Source of the DNA: Caldilineaceae bacterium bin34
GTDB lineage: Bacteria > Chloroflexota > Anaerolineae > Caldilineales > Caldilineaceae
Direction: 5' to 3'
NCBI GenBank assembly: GCA_002238555.1
Contig: MPMO01000040.1
Coordinates: forward strand, 1-44,862
DNA length: 44,862 nucleotides
Positions 35,791-44,669 of the stretch are shown piece after piece (position 1 is the stretch's first letter; each line of letters opens with the position of its first letter). The notes under the pieces are model-generated. The model saw only the letters and a list, made by a program, of their open reading frames with translations. It made no database searches and was not told the origin of the DNA. Both the position numbers and the translations under genes were made by a program.

Positions 35791-35819
35791 GTTATACTCC
35801 CAAACCCTCATGGAGCCAA
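35791..35819 (-). promoter_or_regulatory. promoter of the csb1-csb2-cas3-cas8 operon
   Basis: On the minus strand TTGGCT (35819-35814) and TATAAC (35796-35791) are separated by 17 bases, a good sigma-70 layout, about 55 bases ahead of the csb1 ATG. The surrounding stretch is much more AT-rich than the rest of the window. Confidence 0.55.
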
Positions 35820-35913
35820 TGAACCTGTAAATTGCATGATTGCCGTTCTCAACGAACCGGCTCAGTTGAAGCATTGGATCGATCAGGGAGATCAACGCTG
35901 TCTCCGATGCCTT

Positions 35914-35949
35914 CCTTCCGCCACGTTGCCGTGGCGGCCCCGTTGTATC
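35914..35949 (+). repeat. solitary CRISPR-repeat-like element in the divergent cas promoter region
   Basis: 36 bases with the same build as the array repeat: a 4-base lead (CCTT, array CTCT), 8-bp stem CCGCCACG/CGTGGCGG around the 4-base loop TTGC (array CCATGACC/GGTCATGG around GCAA), then a 12-base tail CCCCGTTGTATC (array CCCCATTGAAGC). By position 19 of 36 bases match, mostly at the ends, while the stem has changed with its pairing kept. It could give a crRNA-like regulator (CreR/CreA type). No second repeat is clear 36 bases on. Confidence 0.55.
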
Positions 35950-36138
35950 AACCCGGTTCGATTATCGTGTCTGCCCGTCTCACCGCGGACTGCGCACGCC
36001 CTCCTCACTGACTACCCCAGGCACGAACTACTCGGTAGTGCCGTAAGCAAAGCCCGACCGAGGAGAGGTTCCTACCCGGTCTCATTGGCATTGCCAGTCT
36101 GTCCGGCTGCCAGACGATCAGGTCGCCAGGTTTGAGTC

Positions 36139-37605
36139 ATGATCACCATCAGACTGACATTCCCATCAGGCCAGTACACCGCTGTGCAACGAGGGCGCAA
36201 CGGACGGGACGCGGTGCTCGAATGGCCGCCCTCCCCATGGACCTTGCTCAAAGCCCTTTCAGAAGCATGGCATTGCAGCCTGCCCGCCGTATCGCCTGAG
36301 GCCTTCGCTGCCACTCTGGAGGCCTTGGCTCGGACACCTCCCTGCTTCCGACTGCCCCACGCGACACCGGAGCCCTGTTCGTCTTCTCTGCCTGACGGAA
36401 ACCCATCGAACCCTGAAGACCAACACGTCAACGAACGTGTTTCCCTCCGCGTCCAAGGATCGATGATCATTTGCTGGCCGGACACAGACCTGAGCAGCAA
36501 CCTGAGAGAGGCATTCCAGCGCATGCTGCCCCATTGGACGCAGTTGGGCCCAGCTTCGGAAGTGCAGGTAGAGCTCCAGTCCGAGCCTCCATCCGATTTC
36601 AACGCGGTCCCAGTCAAGACAGGTTCGTTGCCGACGGGTTCCTGGGATCTGGTGCCGACCCTCACAGTCAGGCCGCCGCTCAGGATTGCCGACCTGCTTG
36701 GCGGACGAATCGAGCATGCCGATACCACGGATTGCCCGGAAGGCGCGGAATGGATGATCTACGCCCGTGCTTCCGAATGCCTCGGGACCGGGCAGAACAT
36801 TGGCCATGCCAGTACAGGGCTCGATCCGGTGATTACCGTGGTCCGTTTTGCTCTAACCGGACCCATGCTGCCGGAGGTCACCGAAACCTTGCGATGGGGC
36901 GACTTGGCCCGCCGCAGCGTCATGGCGCAGTATGGGAGGCAAAACGGAGGCAGGTCCACACCCACGCTTTCAGGGAAAGATGCCTCCGGCAAACCCCTGC
37001 AAGGACATCGACATGCCTTCTACATGCCAATCGATGAAGACGGGGATGGGCTGCTGGACCATCTCACCATCTGGACGCCGATCGGCTTCAACGCCCCGGA
37101 ACTCCGGGCGGTCGAAGGAGTCCGATCGCTTAACCCCGGCAGCGGCAAACATCCGATCCGGCTTGAAGTCCTGGGACATGGCGAAGCCGCGGACTTTGGC
37201 TCGGTATGCCCTTGGTTGTTCGGAGAATCGAGACACTGGCACTCGCTGACCCCATATGTCCTGACGCGCCACGTCAAGTACCGAGGGCCAAAGGACGAAC
37301 TCGGACGCAGACGCATTGTGGACGGACCCGAGGAACAGATGTTGAGAGAGGCGGGCCAGCGGTGGCCCGAAGGCCCCCAACTACTCCAGGCTGCGGAAGT
37401 CACCAGTCCGGAGGATCCAAGGCTTGCGCCACTCAAGACGGGGATCTCTAGTAGCCGATTGCCTTCCGAGTTCCTGCGCAAGCGACAAAGGGGCTCATCC
37501 GGCGGGCGGGCCTGCAAGTTCATGTTGGAATTCGAGGAACCGGTGACCGGGCCCATTGCGCTGGGGCACGGGTGCCACTACGGCCTCGGCCTGTTTGTTT
37601 GTTGA
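36139..37605 (+). CDS. second Csb2-like (Cas5/Cas6-type) protein of type I-G
   Basis: 488 residues, GSU0054-type but clearly different from the 562-residue Csb2. ITIRLTFPSGQYTAV and EWPPSPWTLLKALSEAW form the N-terminal block. HRHAFYMPIDEDGDGLLDHL with TIWTPIGF near residues 294-320 is a signature of one branch of the family, and the C-terminal loop is GHGCHYGLGLF. It starts the plus-strand arm that leads to cas4-cas1, cas2 and the array, divergent from the main operon. It may do the crRNA-processing step while the other copy stays in Cascade, or the reverse. Start ATG 36139 has a weak ribosome site. Confidence 0.85.
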   Translation: MITIRLTFPSGQYTAVQRGRNGRDAVLEWPPSPWTLLKALSEAWHCSLPAVSPEAFAATLEALARTPPCFRLPHATPEPCSSSLPDGNPSNPEDQHVNERVSLRVQGSMIICWPDTDLSSNLREAFQRMLPHWTQLGPASEVQVELQSEPPSDFNAVPVKTGSLPTGSWDLVPTLTVRPPLRIADLLGGRIEHADTTDCPEGAEWMIYARASECLGTGQNIGHASTGLDPVITVVRFALTGPMLPEVTETLRWGDLARRSVMAQYGRQNGGRSTPTLSGKDASGKPLQGHRHAFYMPIDEDGDGLLDHLTIWTPIGFNAPELRAVEGVRSLNPGSGKHPIRLEVLGHGEAADFGSVCPWLFGESRHWHSLTPYVLTRHVKYRGPKDELGRRRIVDGPEEQMLREAGQRWPEGPQLLQAAEVTSPEDPRLAPLKTGISSSRLPSEFLRKRQRGSSGGRACKFMLEFEEPVTGPIALGHGCHYGLGLFVC

Positions 37606-37866
37606 ATTCCGCGTGCAGGCTGCACTCCGTTTCCCCGATCCCTCCCGTGAACCGCAGGTTGTGGCCGCTGCAGTCAGCCAGTGAATCATCTCATCAGGAA
37701 CATTGGAGCTGTCAACGATGCCGGTAGTTCTTCAAAACCGGCCCGAACACATCCTGAAAGGCCTCCTTCCGTGAGGCTTTGCCGATGTTCCTCGCCATGA
37801 GGGGCCACTACCTCCGGGCGTGATCAGCCCCAAGCATTCCGACACTTCTTCGCACACCATTCGAGA

Positions 37867-39573
37867 ATGAGCTCTCTCCCCATGTCCACCGTGACCACCC
37901 CACCCTCCGAGTTCCAGGAACTCGTGCCGGCAAGAATGCTGAACGAGTACGCGTACTGCCCCAGACTGTGCTACATGGAATGGGTGCAGGGCGAGTTCGT
38001 TCACAGTGCCGACACCTTGGACGGCCGCCTGCAGCACAGACGGGTTGATCGCGATTCCGGCAGTCTGCCCGATCCTGATTCAACAAGTGACGACGAGCCC
38101 GAAACTCTCCATGCCCGTTCGGTCCTTCTCTCCGACGATGACCTGGGAGCCATCGCCCGCATCGACCTGGTCGAAGCGGATGGGCACACCGTCACACCCG
38201 TCGACTACAAGCGCGGTACCGTACCCAACATTCCCGGCAACGTATACGAACCTGAACGCGTGCAGTTGTGCCTGCAGGGCCTGTTGCTGCGTGCCCATGG
38301 GTATCGCTGTGACGAGGGTGTGATCTACTTCGTCGGTTCCAAGCGCCGCGTCACCGTGGCATTCGACGATGAACTGGTAACCAGAACCCGGTCCCTTCTC
38401 CATGAAACCCGCGTCATGGCAGACCGGGGCGGGATTCCAGCTCCGCTCGAGGACAGTCCGAAGTGTCCCCGGTGCTCACTGGTGGGCATCTGCCTGCCTG
38501 ACGAAGTAACGTTTCTCAGAGGTGGTCGGCATATCGTCAAACCCGACGATGTGCGGCGCATGGTCACCGTGCGGGATGACGCGTTGCCGATGTACGTGAT
38601 CACCCAAGGTGCGGTGGTGGGCAAGTCCGGAGACACGCTCACGGTCCGCCAAAAGGGCGAAACCATCGCCACCGCCAGACTGTTGGACGTCTCCAGTTTA
38701 TCCATATTCGGCAACGCCCAGGTCACGGCACAGGCAACACGCGAGTTGTTGGACCGGGGCATTCCCATCTGCCACTTCACATACGGGGGTTGGCTGAAGG
38801 GCACAACTGTGGGCATGACACACAAGAACGTGGAACTGCGGATGGCTCAGTTCCGCGCCGCTGCAGACAGAACCTTGTCCCTTGCCATCGCCCAAGAGAT
38901 GGTAACCGCCAAGATCCGCAACTGCCGCGTCCTGTTGCGGCGCAATCATCCCGACGCACCTGCGGCCGCCCTGAACGAACTCGACCGGCTGGCCCAGTCG
39001 GTCGAGGCAGCGGATTCCCTGCAAACGCTACTGGGCATCGAAGGGGCGGCAGCCCGGGTCTACTTCGCCCACTTTGGCGATCTGCTGAGGTCAGGACCTG
39101 CCGCCTTCGACTTTCGGACCCGAAACCGCCGTCCCCCCAAGGACCCGGTGAATGCCGTGTTGTCATTCCTGTACTCCATGTTGATGCGCCAGATCATGGT
39201 GTCATCCATGTCGGTGGGCTTTGACCCGCACCTCGGGTTTTACCACCAGCCCAAGTACGGGCGTCCGGCCTTGGCACTCGACTTGGCGGAGGAGTTTCGT
39301 CCCATCGTCGCCGATTCCGTGGCCCTTGGGGTGTTCAACAACGGAGAGTTGAAGGAGAGGGACTTTCTTCAGAGGAACGAGGCGGTGTCTCTCACCACCG
39401 AGGGACGCAGAACCGTGATCCGAGCCTTTGAGCGTCGCATGGATTCGACGATCACCCATCCGCTGTTTGGCTATTCCATCAGCTACAAGCGTGTATTGGA
39501 GATGCAGGCCCGATTGCTGGGACGCCACCTCCTGGGCGAACTGAAGACATATCCCGCGTTTCGCACGAGGTGA
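37867..39573 (+). CDS. cas4-cas1: Cas4-Cas1 fusion, adaptation protein
   Basis: 568 residues. The Cas4 part (about 1-225) has Cys31 and Cys35 (YCPRLCYMEW), the nuclease motif VDYKRG near 117, and the closing pair KCPRCSLVGIC near 200-207, a 4Fe-4S site. The Cas1 part (about 230-568) has the all-beta start and then the catalytic block with GFDPHLGFYHQ and LDLAEEFRPIVADS near 455-480. The fusion is typical of type I-G/I-U and couples PAM trimming to spacer integration. ATG 37867 is used; ATG 37882 is possible. It is followed 3 nt later by cas2. Confidence 0.95.
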   Translation: MSSLPMSTVTTPPSEFQELVPARMLNEYAYCPRLCYMEWVQGEFVHSADTLDGRLQHRRVDRDSGSLPDPDSTSDDEPETLHARSVLLSDDDLGAIARIDLVEADGHTVTPVDYKRGTVPNIPGNVYEPERVQLCLQGLLLRAHGYRCDEGVIYFVGSKRRVTVAFDDELVTRTRSLLHETRVMADRGGIPAPLEDSPKCPRCSLVGICLPDEVTFLRGGRHIVKPDDVRRMVTVRDDALPMYVITQGAVVGKSGDTLTVRQKGETIATARLLDVSSLSIFGNAQVTAQATRELLDRGIPICHFTYGGWLKGTTVGMTHKNVELRMAQFRAAADRTLSLAIAQEMVTAKIRNCRVLLRRNHPDAPAAALNELDRLAQSVEAADSLQTLLGIEGAAARVYFAHFGDLLRSGPAAFDFRTRNRRPPKDPVNAVLSFLYSMLMRQIMVSSMSVGFDPHLGFYHQPKYGRPALALDLAEEFRPIVADSVALGVFNNGELKERDFLQRNEAVSLTTEGRRTVIRAFERRMDSTITHPLFGYSISYKRVLEMQARLLGRHLLGELKTYPAFRTR

Positions 39574-39576
39574 CCC

Positions 39577-39867
39577 ATGCGCAACCGGTATGTTGTGGCC
39601 TACGACGTGCGTGACCCCAAACGCCTGCGCCAAACTCACCGAAAGATGAAGGGGTTCGGCGACTCACTACAGTTCTCGGTGTTCCTGTGCGAACTTTCAG
39701 CGAAGGAGAAGGTTCTGTTGGAGGAGGCACTGTCGGAGATCATCAACTTCAAGGAAGATCAGGTGCTCGTCGTCGATCTGGGTCCCGTCGATGGGCATCG
39801 TGCAAACGCAATGGAGGCCCTTGGTCGCCAAGTGTTGCCGAGGAGTCGGGAAGTCGTGGTGGTTTGA
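39577..39867 (+). CDS. cas2: Cas2
   Basis: 96 residues, normal length. YVVAYDVRDPKRL carries the conserved Asp10 after strand 1, followed by FGDSLQFSVFLCEL (strand 2) and a ferredoxin-like finish. It forms the Cas1-Cas2 integrase core. It starts 3 nt after cas4-cas1 and is the last gene before the leader and array. Confidence 0.95.
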   Translation: MRNRYVVAYDVRDPKRLRQTHRKMKGFGDSLQFSVFLCELSAKEKVLLEEALSEIINFKEDQVLVVDLGPVDGHRANAMEALGRQVLPRSREVVVV

Positions 39868-40144
39868 CCTGCCCCTGAAGGATGGTTCGGCAGTATGGTT
39901 GCCAGTTTGCTGCGCCTGGGAACATTTGCCACCTGCAAGGAAACCACGCAGGTCGGTGGGCCTTACTCCTCCGTTGGTCATCGTGATATTCCACTCTCGC
40001 CAGTCCTAATTCCTCATTGATCGGATATTCGGCCGTATCAAGGCATGCCCCGGCGCATTGTCGTCTGGACCATACGCTCCGAAATCGCCGTGCACTGGCC
40101 TTCCGGCAAGGGAACGCAGATCTGCCAGCATCAAATCCAGTCAT

Positions 40145-40177
40145 GCCATCAACCGAAGGCTTACTTCGGTTGATGGC
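40145..40177. repeat. 14-bp perfect hairpin in the CRISPR leader
   Basis: GCCATCAACCGAAG, loop GCTTA, then CTTCGGTTGATGGC. No T-run follows. Confidence 0.9.
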
Positions 40178-40217
40178 ACGGGTGTGGCTCGCAGGTGAAC
40201 AAAAGAACGAAATCGGG

Positions 40218-40264
40218 CTGCGAGCGGTCCGGTGATGACCCGCCGTAGAGGGGACCGCTCGCAG
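40218..40264. repeat. 13-bp inverted repeat with 21-base spacer in the CRISPR leader
   Basis: CTGCGAGCGGTCC (40218-40230) pairs exactly with GGACCGCTCGCAG (40252-40264); GTTTTC follows, so it may act as a terminator for transcripts coming from cas2. Confidence 0.85.
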
Positions 40265-40405
40265 GTTTTCGGACTCCATTGGCTGTGGGAGCGGGATGCA
40301 ACGTGCTATGCTTTGCCGTGGTGACGCATTGCATCAGCGATTTGGGTGCTTGCCCCAACACTTTGGACCTTCTGTGTCTGAATTGGGCTAGACTCAGTCG
40401 TTCCT

Positions 40406-42664
40406 CTCTCCATGACCGCAAGGTCATGGCCCCATTGAAGCAGCAGGACGCAGTTATCCGCTTCTGCCGTGATGGTGCTCTCCATGACCGCAAGGTCATG
40501 GCCCCATTGAAGCATGTGCAGGGCGTGGGGAGTGAGATTGATCAGGGTCATCTCTCCATGACCGCAAGGTCATGGCCCCATTGAAGCACGTTCATAAAAC
40601 TGAATGTGAACCTGACGCCCGCCCTCTCCATGACCGCAAGGTCATGGCCCCATTGAAGCTATCCTCTCCTAGCCATTTTTCTTACAGTCCCCCCATCTCT
40701 CCATGACCGCAAGGTCATGGCCCCATTGAAGCTCGACAGTGGGGTTAGCACCGGTAGACCTCACAATTGCTCTCCATGACCGCAAGGTCATGGCCCCATT
40801 GAAGCCCCCGGTTCGCTTCGATGGCCGGCGCAAAGTGCCCCGGCTCTCCATGACCGCAAGGTCATGGCCCCATTGAAGCCATGCGCGACACCAGGCCCCG
40901 CCAAAACCGCTCCTCCTCTCCATGACCGCAAGGTCATGGCCCCATTGAAGCAAGGTATTGTCGGTCCAATTGATCATGCTGTTTTCCACTCTCCATGACC
41001 GCAAGGTCATGGCCCCATTGAAGCGAATGGGGAGCCGGCGAAGCGGTGCCCGTCACCGTCTCTCCATGACCGCAAGGTCATGGCCCCATTGAAGCGGTGT
41101 CGGGGGGCGGCCCCAGCCGTGCGGCCACGTCTCTCCATGACCGCAAGGTCATGGCCCCATTGAAGCCCGTGCTGTTTGCTCAGCCAGCCGCTGCTGCTGG
41201 CTCTCTCCATGACCGCAAGGTCATGGCCCCATTGAAGCCGCGATATGCTGGGCCCGCTCGGGCGCATGCTGCCCAACTCTCCATGACCGCAAGGTCATGG
41301 CCCCATTGAAGCGCCGTCTGGCCGGACGCGGGCTTGGCCGTCCGTCCGAGCTCTCCATGACCGCAAGGTCATGGCCCCATTGAAGCAGGCGGTATTGGCG
41401 GTACAGGATGCGGCACAGGTCCTCTCCATGACCGCAAGGTCATGGCCCCATTGAAGCTTCCTCCGCCCGGACCAGGTCGTCCGCCATCTGGCACTCTCCA
41501 TGACCGCAAGGTCATGGCCCCATTGAAGCGACCGGGACCGGCTGCGCCCGCCGCTGTCATCATCCCCTCTCCATGACCGCAAGGTCATGGCCCCATTGAA
41601 GCGTTGTGATCCACCCGAAGGCATTGCCCAGCAGCGCGCTCTCCATGACCGCAAGGTCATGGCCCCATTGAAGCCCTGCTGTTGCGCGCATAGCGCGGGC
41701 ATTGGCTCCACTCTCCATGACCGCAAGGTCATGGCCCCATTGAAGCATGGCCGTGAGGTCAGGGCGCAGCCCGGCGATCCACCTCTCCATGACCGCAAGG
41801 TCATGGCCCCATTGAAGCGATCGCCTGCGTCTTGGACTTGTCCACGTCCGACTCCTCTCCATGACCGCAAGGTCATGGCCCCATTGAAGCATGTGGATCT
41901 TGGTCTGCTTCACGATGTCAAACTCCCTCTCCATGACCGCAAGGTCATGGCCCCATTGAAGCATGATCAGCTGCCGGCGGTACTCGTTGCCGGTGGCGCT
42001 CTCCATGACCGCAAGGTCATGGCCCCATTGAAGCATGGCCTCCGGCGTCATGGACGCCAACCCCGACTGGACTCTCCATGACCGCAAGGTCATGGCCCCA
42101 TTGAAGCCCCGGCGCATCGACCAGGCCACCGCGCACCCGGACCCGCTCTCCATGACCGCAAGGTCATGGCCCCATTGAAGCCATGACGTCTTATTTGCTG
42201 CCGGTGCCCAGGCCAAGCTCTCCATGACCGCAAGGTCATGGCCCCATTGAAGCAGGATCCTGTACAGCCAGAACCTCGTCGGCCAACTTTCTCTCCATGA
42301 CCGCAAGGTCATGGCCCCATTGAAGCGAACTGCCCTGCCCTGCCTCCTGCCTCCAGTCCTGCCTCTCCATGACCGCAAGGTCATGGCCCCATTGAAGCCC
42401 ACAGTCCGGCATCGGGGTGTCCGGAGGATCGTAGCTCTCCATGACCGCAAGGTCATGGCCCCATTGAAGCTACGCTGGTGACACAGCGGCCGTCGTCCAG
42501 TTCGATCTTTCCATGACCGCAAGGTCGTGGCCCCATTGAAGCGGCCCGTTCTGGGACTCGTAGGCCGAGATCTCCGGCTCTCCATGACCGCAAGGTCATG
42601 GCCCCATTGAAGCGCGGACGGTGTGTTTTCATCGGCGCGTGCTTTGGCCTGCTCTCCATGACCG
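40406..42664 (+). CRISPR. type I-G CRISPR array, 31 full repeats plus a truncated one, 31 spacers
   Basis: The repeat is 36 bases: CTCT, an 8-bp stem CCATGACC/GGTCATGG around GCAA, then CCCCATTGAAGC. I traced repeats at 40406, 40478, 40552, 40624, 40697 and onward to 42578. Spacers are 35-38 bases. Repeats are identical except for the one at 42507-42542 (two substitutions: a T in the lead and G for A in the second stem arm), and the last, at 42652-42664, keeps only the first 13 bases. This decay marks the right side as the old, leader-distal end. The 72-base period keeps frame, which produces long false ORFs. No spacer repeats another or matches this window by eye. Confidence 0.98.
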
Positions 42665-43023
42665 AATTTCAAAGCAAGGGGACCACAGCATTACAGGCAA
42701 TCCACATCCTGGCCTCAGTCGGCAACTACAACAAGCCCAAAGACATCGCCAACTTTTTGCGCGGTCCTACGCGGCTTGGTTCCATCACGGGTATCCTCGG
42801 ATGGCCCACCCCCAGTGAACTGAGGCCCCGGTGCAGGTACGTGGGGAATCCCGCTGGACTAAGCTGGCCCTGCACTTGGCAATGGAGTTTCGGGCAGGGG
42901 TGGAAGCTCGCCGAATCAACATCGACGACAAGGGGTTGTGTCATTCGGACAACTCGTCGCGGGACGTTCCGTGTGTCGACTCGGGCCATCCTACACGGAG
43001 CAGCGCCTTTGCCACTACTCTGA
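42658..43023 (+). pseudogene. possible Rrf2-like winged-helix relic at the array end
   Basis: The ATG lies inside the truncated last repeat. The first 35 residues (SKGTTALQAIHILASVG and KPKDIANFL) resemble the start of Rrf2-type winged-helix regulators. Beyond that, similarity is lost, and a second frame (42831-43079) may carry more of it. It could equally be chance. Reported because it begins exactly where the array breaks off. Confidence 0.2.
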
Positions 43024-43484
43024 TCTACCAAGCTCGGATGCATGGTCTGCAATCCGGCAAGCACCCAGGCGACGGCTAGCAGACAACACCGATCGACCAT
43101 GCAACACCCCCTTGGGTAAGTCAGCCAAGTAAAGTAGCCAAGCTCAGAGGTGTATGAACAGCCATGCACTCCATGTTCGTCACGTAGCAGAACTTTCATC
43201 TACACGCCTCCATCCACGGGGTGCGCCGGATGGTGGACCGTAGCCCAAGCCAACCGGAACTGAACTTGGAACGGTAACCGTTCTGCGAACGCTCCGTCGC
43301 TTGCTGCAGGGGCAGGGGGCAGAAGGCGTACACACCATGCTCGGCAGATTGGTGCCTACACCGAAAAAGGGATAGGATGGAAATGGGATTCAGGTATGGT
43401 TTTGTCTGATGCAAACCTGCCAAACTGAAACAGTGACCAAATGTACCAATGCATGCCTGGACCAACAGTAGGAGGAATCGTCCG
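42665..43484. other. gene-poor region between array and CARF gene
   Basis: Apart from the weak relic above and a possible third, inverted copy of the dispersed repeat (43032-43057), nothing is supported. Base composition becomes lower in GC after about 43080, towards the promoter of the CARF gene. Confidence 0.5.
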
Positions 43485-44669
43485 ATGGCAACCAAACAAG
43501 GTGAACGATGGATCTTGCTGTGCACGGTGGGAACCAGTCTGAAGAGAACCCTGGAGCAATGGTACGCCCAGATGAGAGGCGAAAAACGGAGCATCGCGGA
43601 GTTCACAGAGGAGGACTGGAGCGCAGCGGCAAACTACATTGGAAAGTTGGACCCGAGTAGCAGGGATTGTGGTGCCGAAATCAACTCGATACACGACCTG
43701 ATCGAAGCCAAGGATGTGATCCCCGCACCGGATATTCACCTATTTCACTCCGACACCGATGATGGCAGGAACATTGCCCGACTGTTGCAGCGGACCTATG
43801 TCCATAGAGGAATGCGTGAAGACAGAGTACAGCTTCAAGTTATCGAGGATTTGCGGGATAGTGATCCCAGGGCATTTCGGACCAAGGGCCTCCGCAATCT
43901 GGTACGGCAGCTGTGCTATTGCATACGGACGTTCGGCCCTGATGCATGTGCCATCAACGCAACTGGGGGTTACAAGGCTCAAATAGCGATTGCGGTCATG
44001 ATCGGCCAAGCACTGCGAGTTCCTGTGTACTACAAGCACGAATTCTTTACCGAGCACCCCATCATCAGCTTTCCCCCCTTGCCCATAACCCTGGATGAAT
44101 CCGTATGGCGTTCCAACATGACTCTTTTTGAAGAGCTTCATGAAGCTGATGACTTCGTCCCGGCATCGCGGTATGACGAGGAACTGGATGAAGTGCTGGA
44201 GAGTTTGATGGAAAGGGAGTGGCAGGAGGGTGAAGAATTCTTGATGCTGTCCTCTGCGGGCCAAATCCTGCACGAAAAGTGCAAGGATGGTCTTCCGGAG
44301 GAAGTGGAACCACTCGGTGAAGCGAAACCAAAACGACCGCTGATTTTCAGCAAGGATCATGGGTCGGAGAAACAGCATCTGATCCGACCCTTTCTTGAAG
44401 AAGTCAGAGACAGCAATCCATTTGTCATTACTTGCCGTAGTTGGTACTTCAACCCCGACCTCCCGCAACGAAATCACTTCAGAATGACCAGAGGGCAGGT
44501 GACGGGGGTGTATTCCGATGGAAGCTTCACTTCCAAGTTTGAAGTGAGGACTACGGCGGCGGATGAGAACCAGAAGTCCTTGGCTGTCAAACGGCTCAAT
44601 CAGTGGCTGGAGGAATCTACCAATCAATCACGATTGGATTACTTGTGTGTCCGCGGGCAAATCCGTTAG
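43485..44669 (+). CDS. CARF-domain protein with possible RelE-like C-terminus
   Basis: 394 residues from the ATG at 43485, which has AGGAGG upstream; the frame opens earlier (43449) without such a site. The CARF fold is at about 1-200: LCTVGTSL (residues 8-15) and CAINATGGYKAQIA (near 160) form the ligand-binding loops of APE2256-type cyclic-oligoadenylate receptors. A Glu-rich helical linker (about 220-290) leads to a C-terminal domain of about 100 residues (KRPLIFSKDHGSEKQ, then SWYFN, RNHFRMTRGQVTGVY) that could be a RelE-type RNase as in Cami1-like effectors; no catalytic residue is proven. No cas10 is present in the window. The last residues overlap an IS630 transposase gene on the other strand, so the end may be truncated. 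Confidence 0.75.
   Translation: MATKQGERWILLCTVGTSLKRTLEQWYAQMRGEKRSIAEFTEEDWSAAANYIGKLDPSSRDCGAEINSIHDLIEAKDVIPAPDIHLFHSDTDDGRNIARLLQRTYVHRGMREDRVQLQVIEDLRDSDPRAFRTKGLRNLVRQLCYCIRTFGPDACAINATGGYKAQIAIAVMIGQALRVPVYYKHEFFTEHPIISFPPLPITLDESVWRSNMTLFEELHEADDFVPASRYDEELDEVLESLMEREWQEGEEFLMLSSAGQILHEKCKDGLPEEVEPLGEAKPKRPLIFSKDHGSEKQHLIRPFLEEVRDSNPFVITCRSWYFNPDLPQRNHFRMTRGQVTGVYSDGSFTSKFEVRTTAADENQKSLAVKRLNQWLEESTNQSRLDYLCVRGQIR

Larger units (their letters stand above)
39868..40405 (+). promoter_or_regulatory. CRISPR leader region
   Basis: 538 bases between cas2 and the first repeat, with no gene supported. The leader should be on this side because the repeat tail ATTGAAGC (the likely 5' handle) points right and the degenerate repeats are at the right end. 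Two long inverted repeats occur in it (listed separately). TTGGAC (40363) and TAGACT (40389) near the array are a poor promoter pair, spaced 20. Confidence 0.6.

Noticed and set aside
35950..36080. Self-target of the solitary repeat-like element within the cas promoters
   Set aside because: Only 7-8 base matches were found, which is near chance for a region of this size; kept as an open question and not claimed as a target.
36072..36728. A 218-codon minus-strand frame
   Set aside because: Antisense to the second csb2-like gene, whose family motifs are clear.
40669..42672. Several long open frames on both strands across the CRISPR array
   Set aside because: They arise because repeat plus spacer is often 72 bases, a multiple of three, and the repeat has no stop in those frames; the products are just repeated repeat translations.
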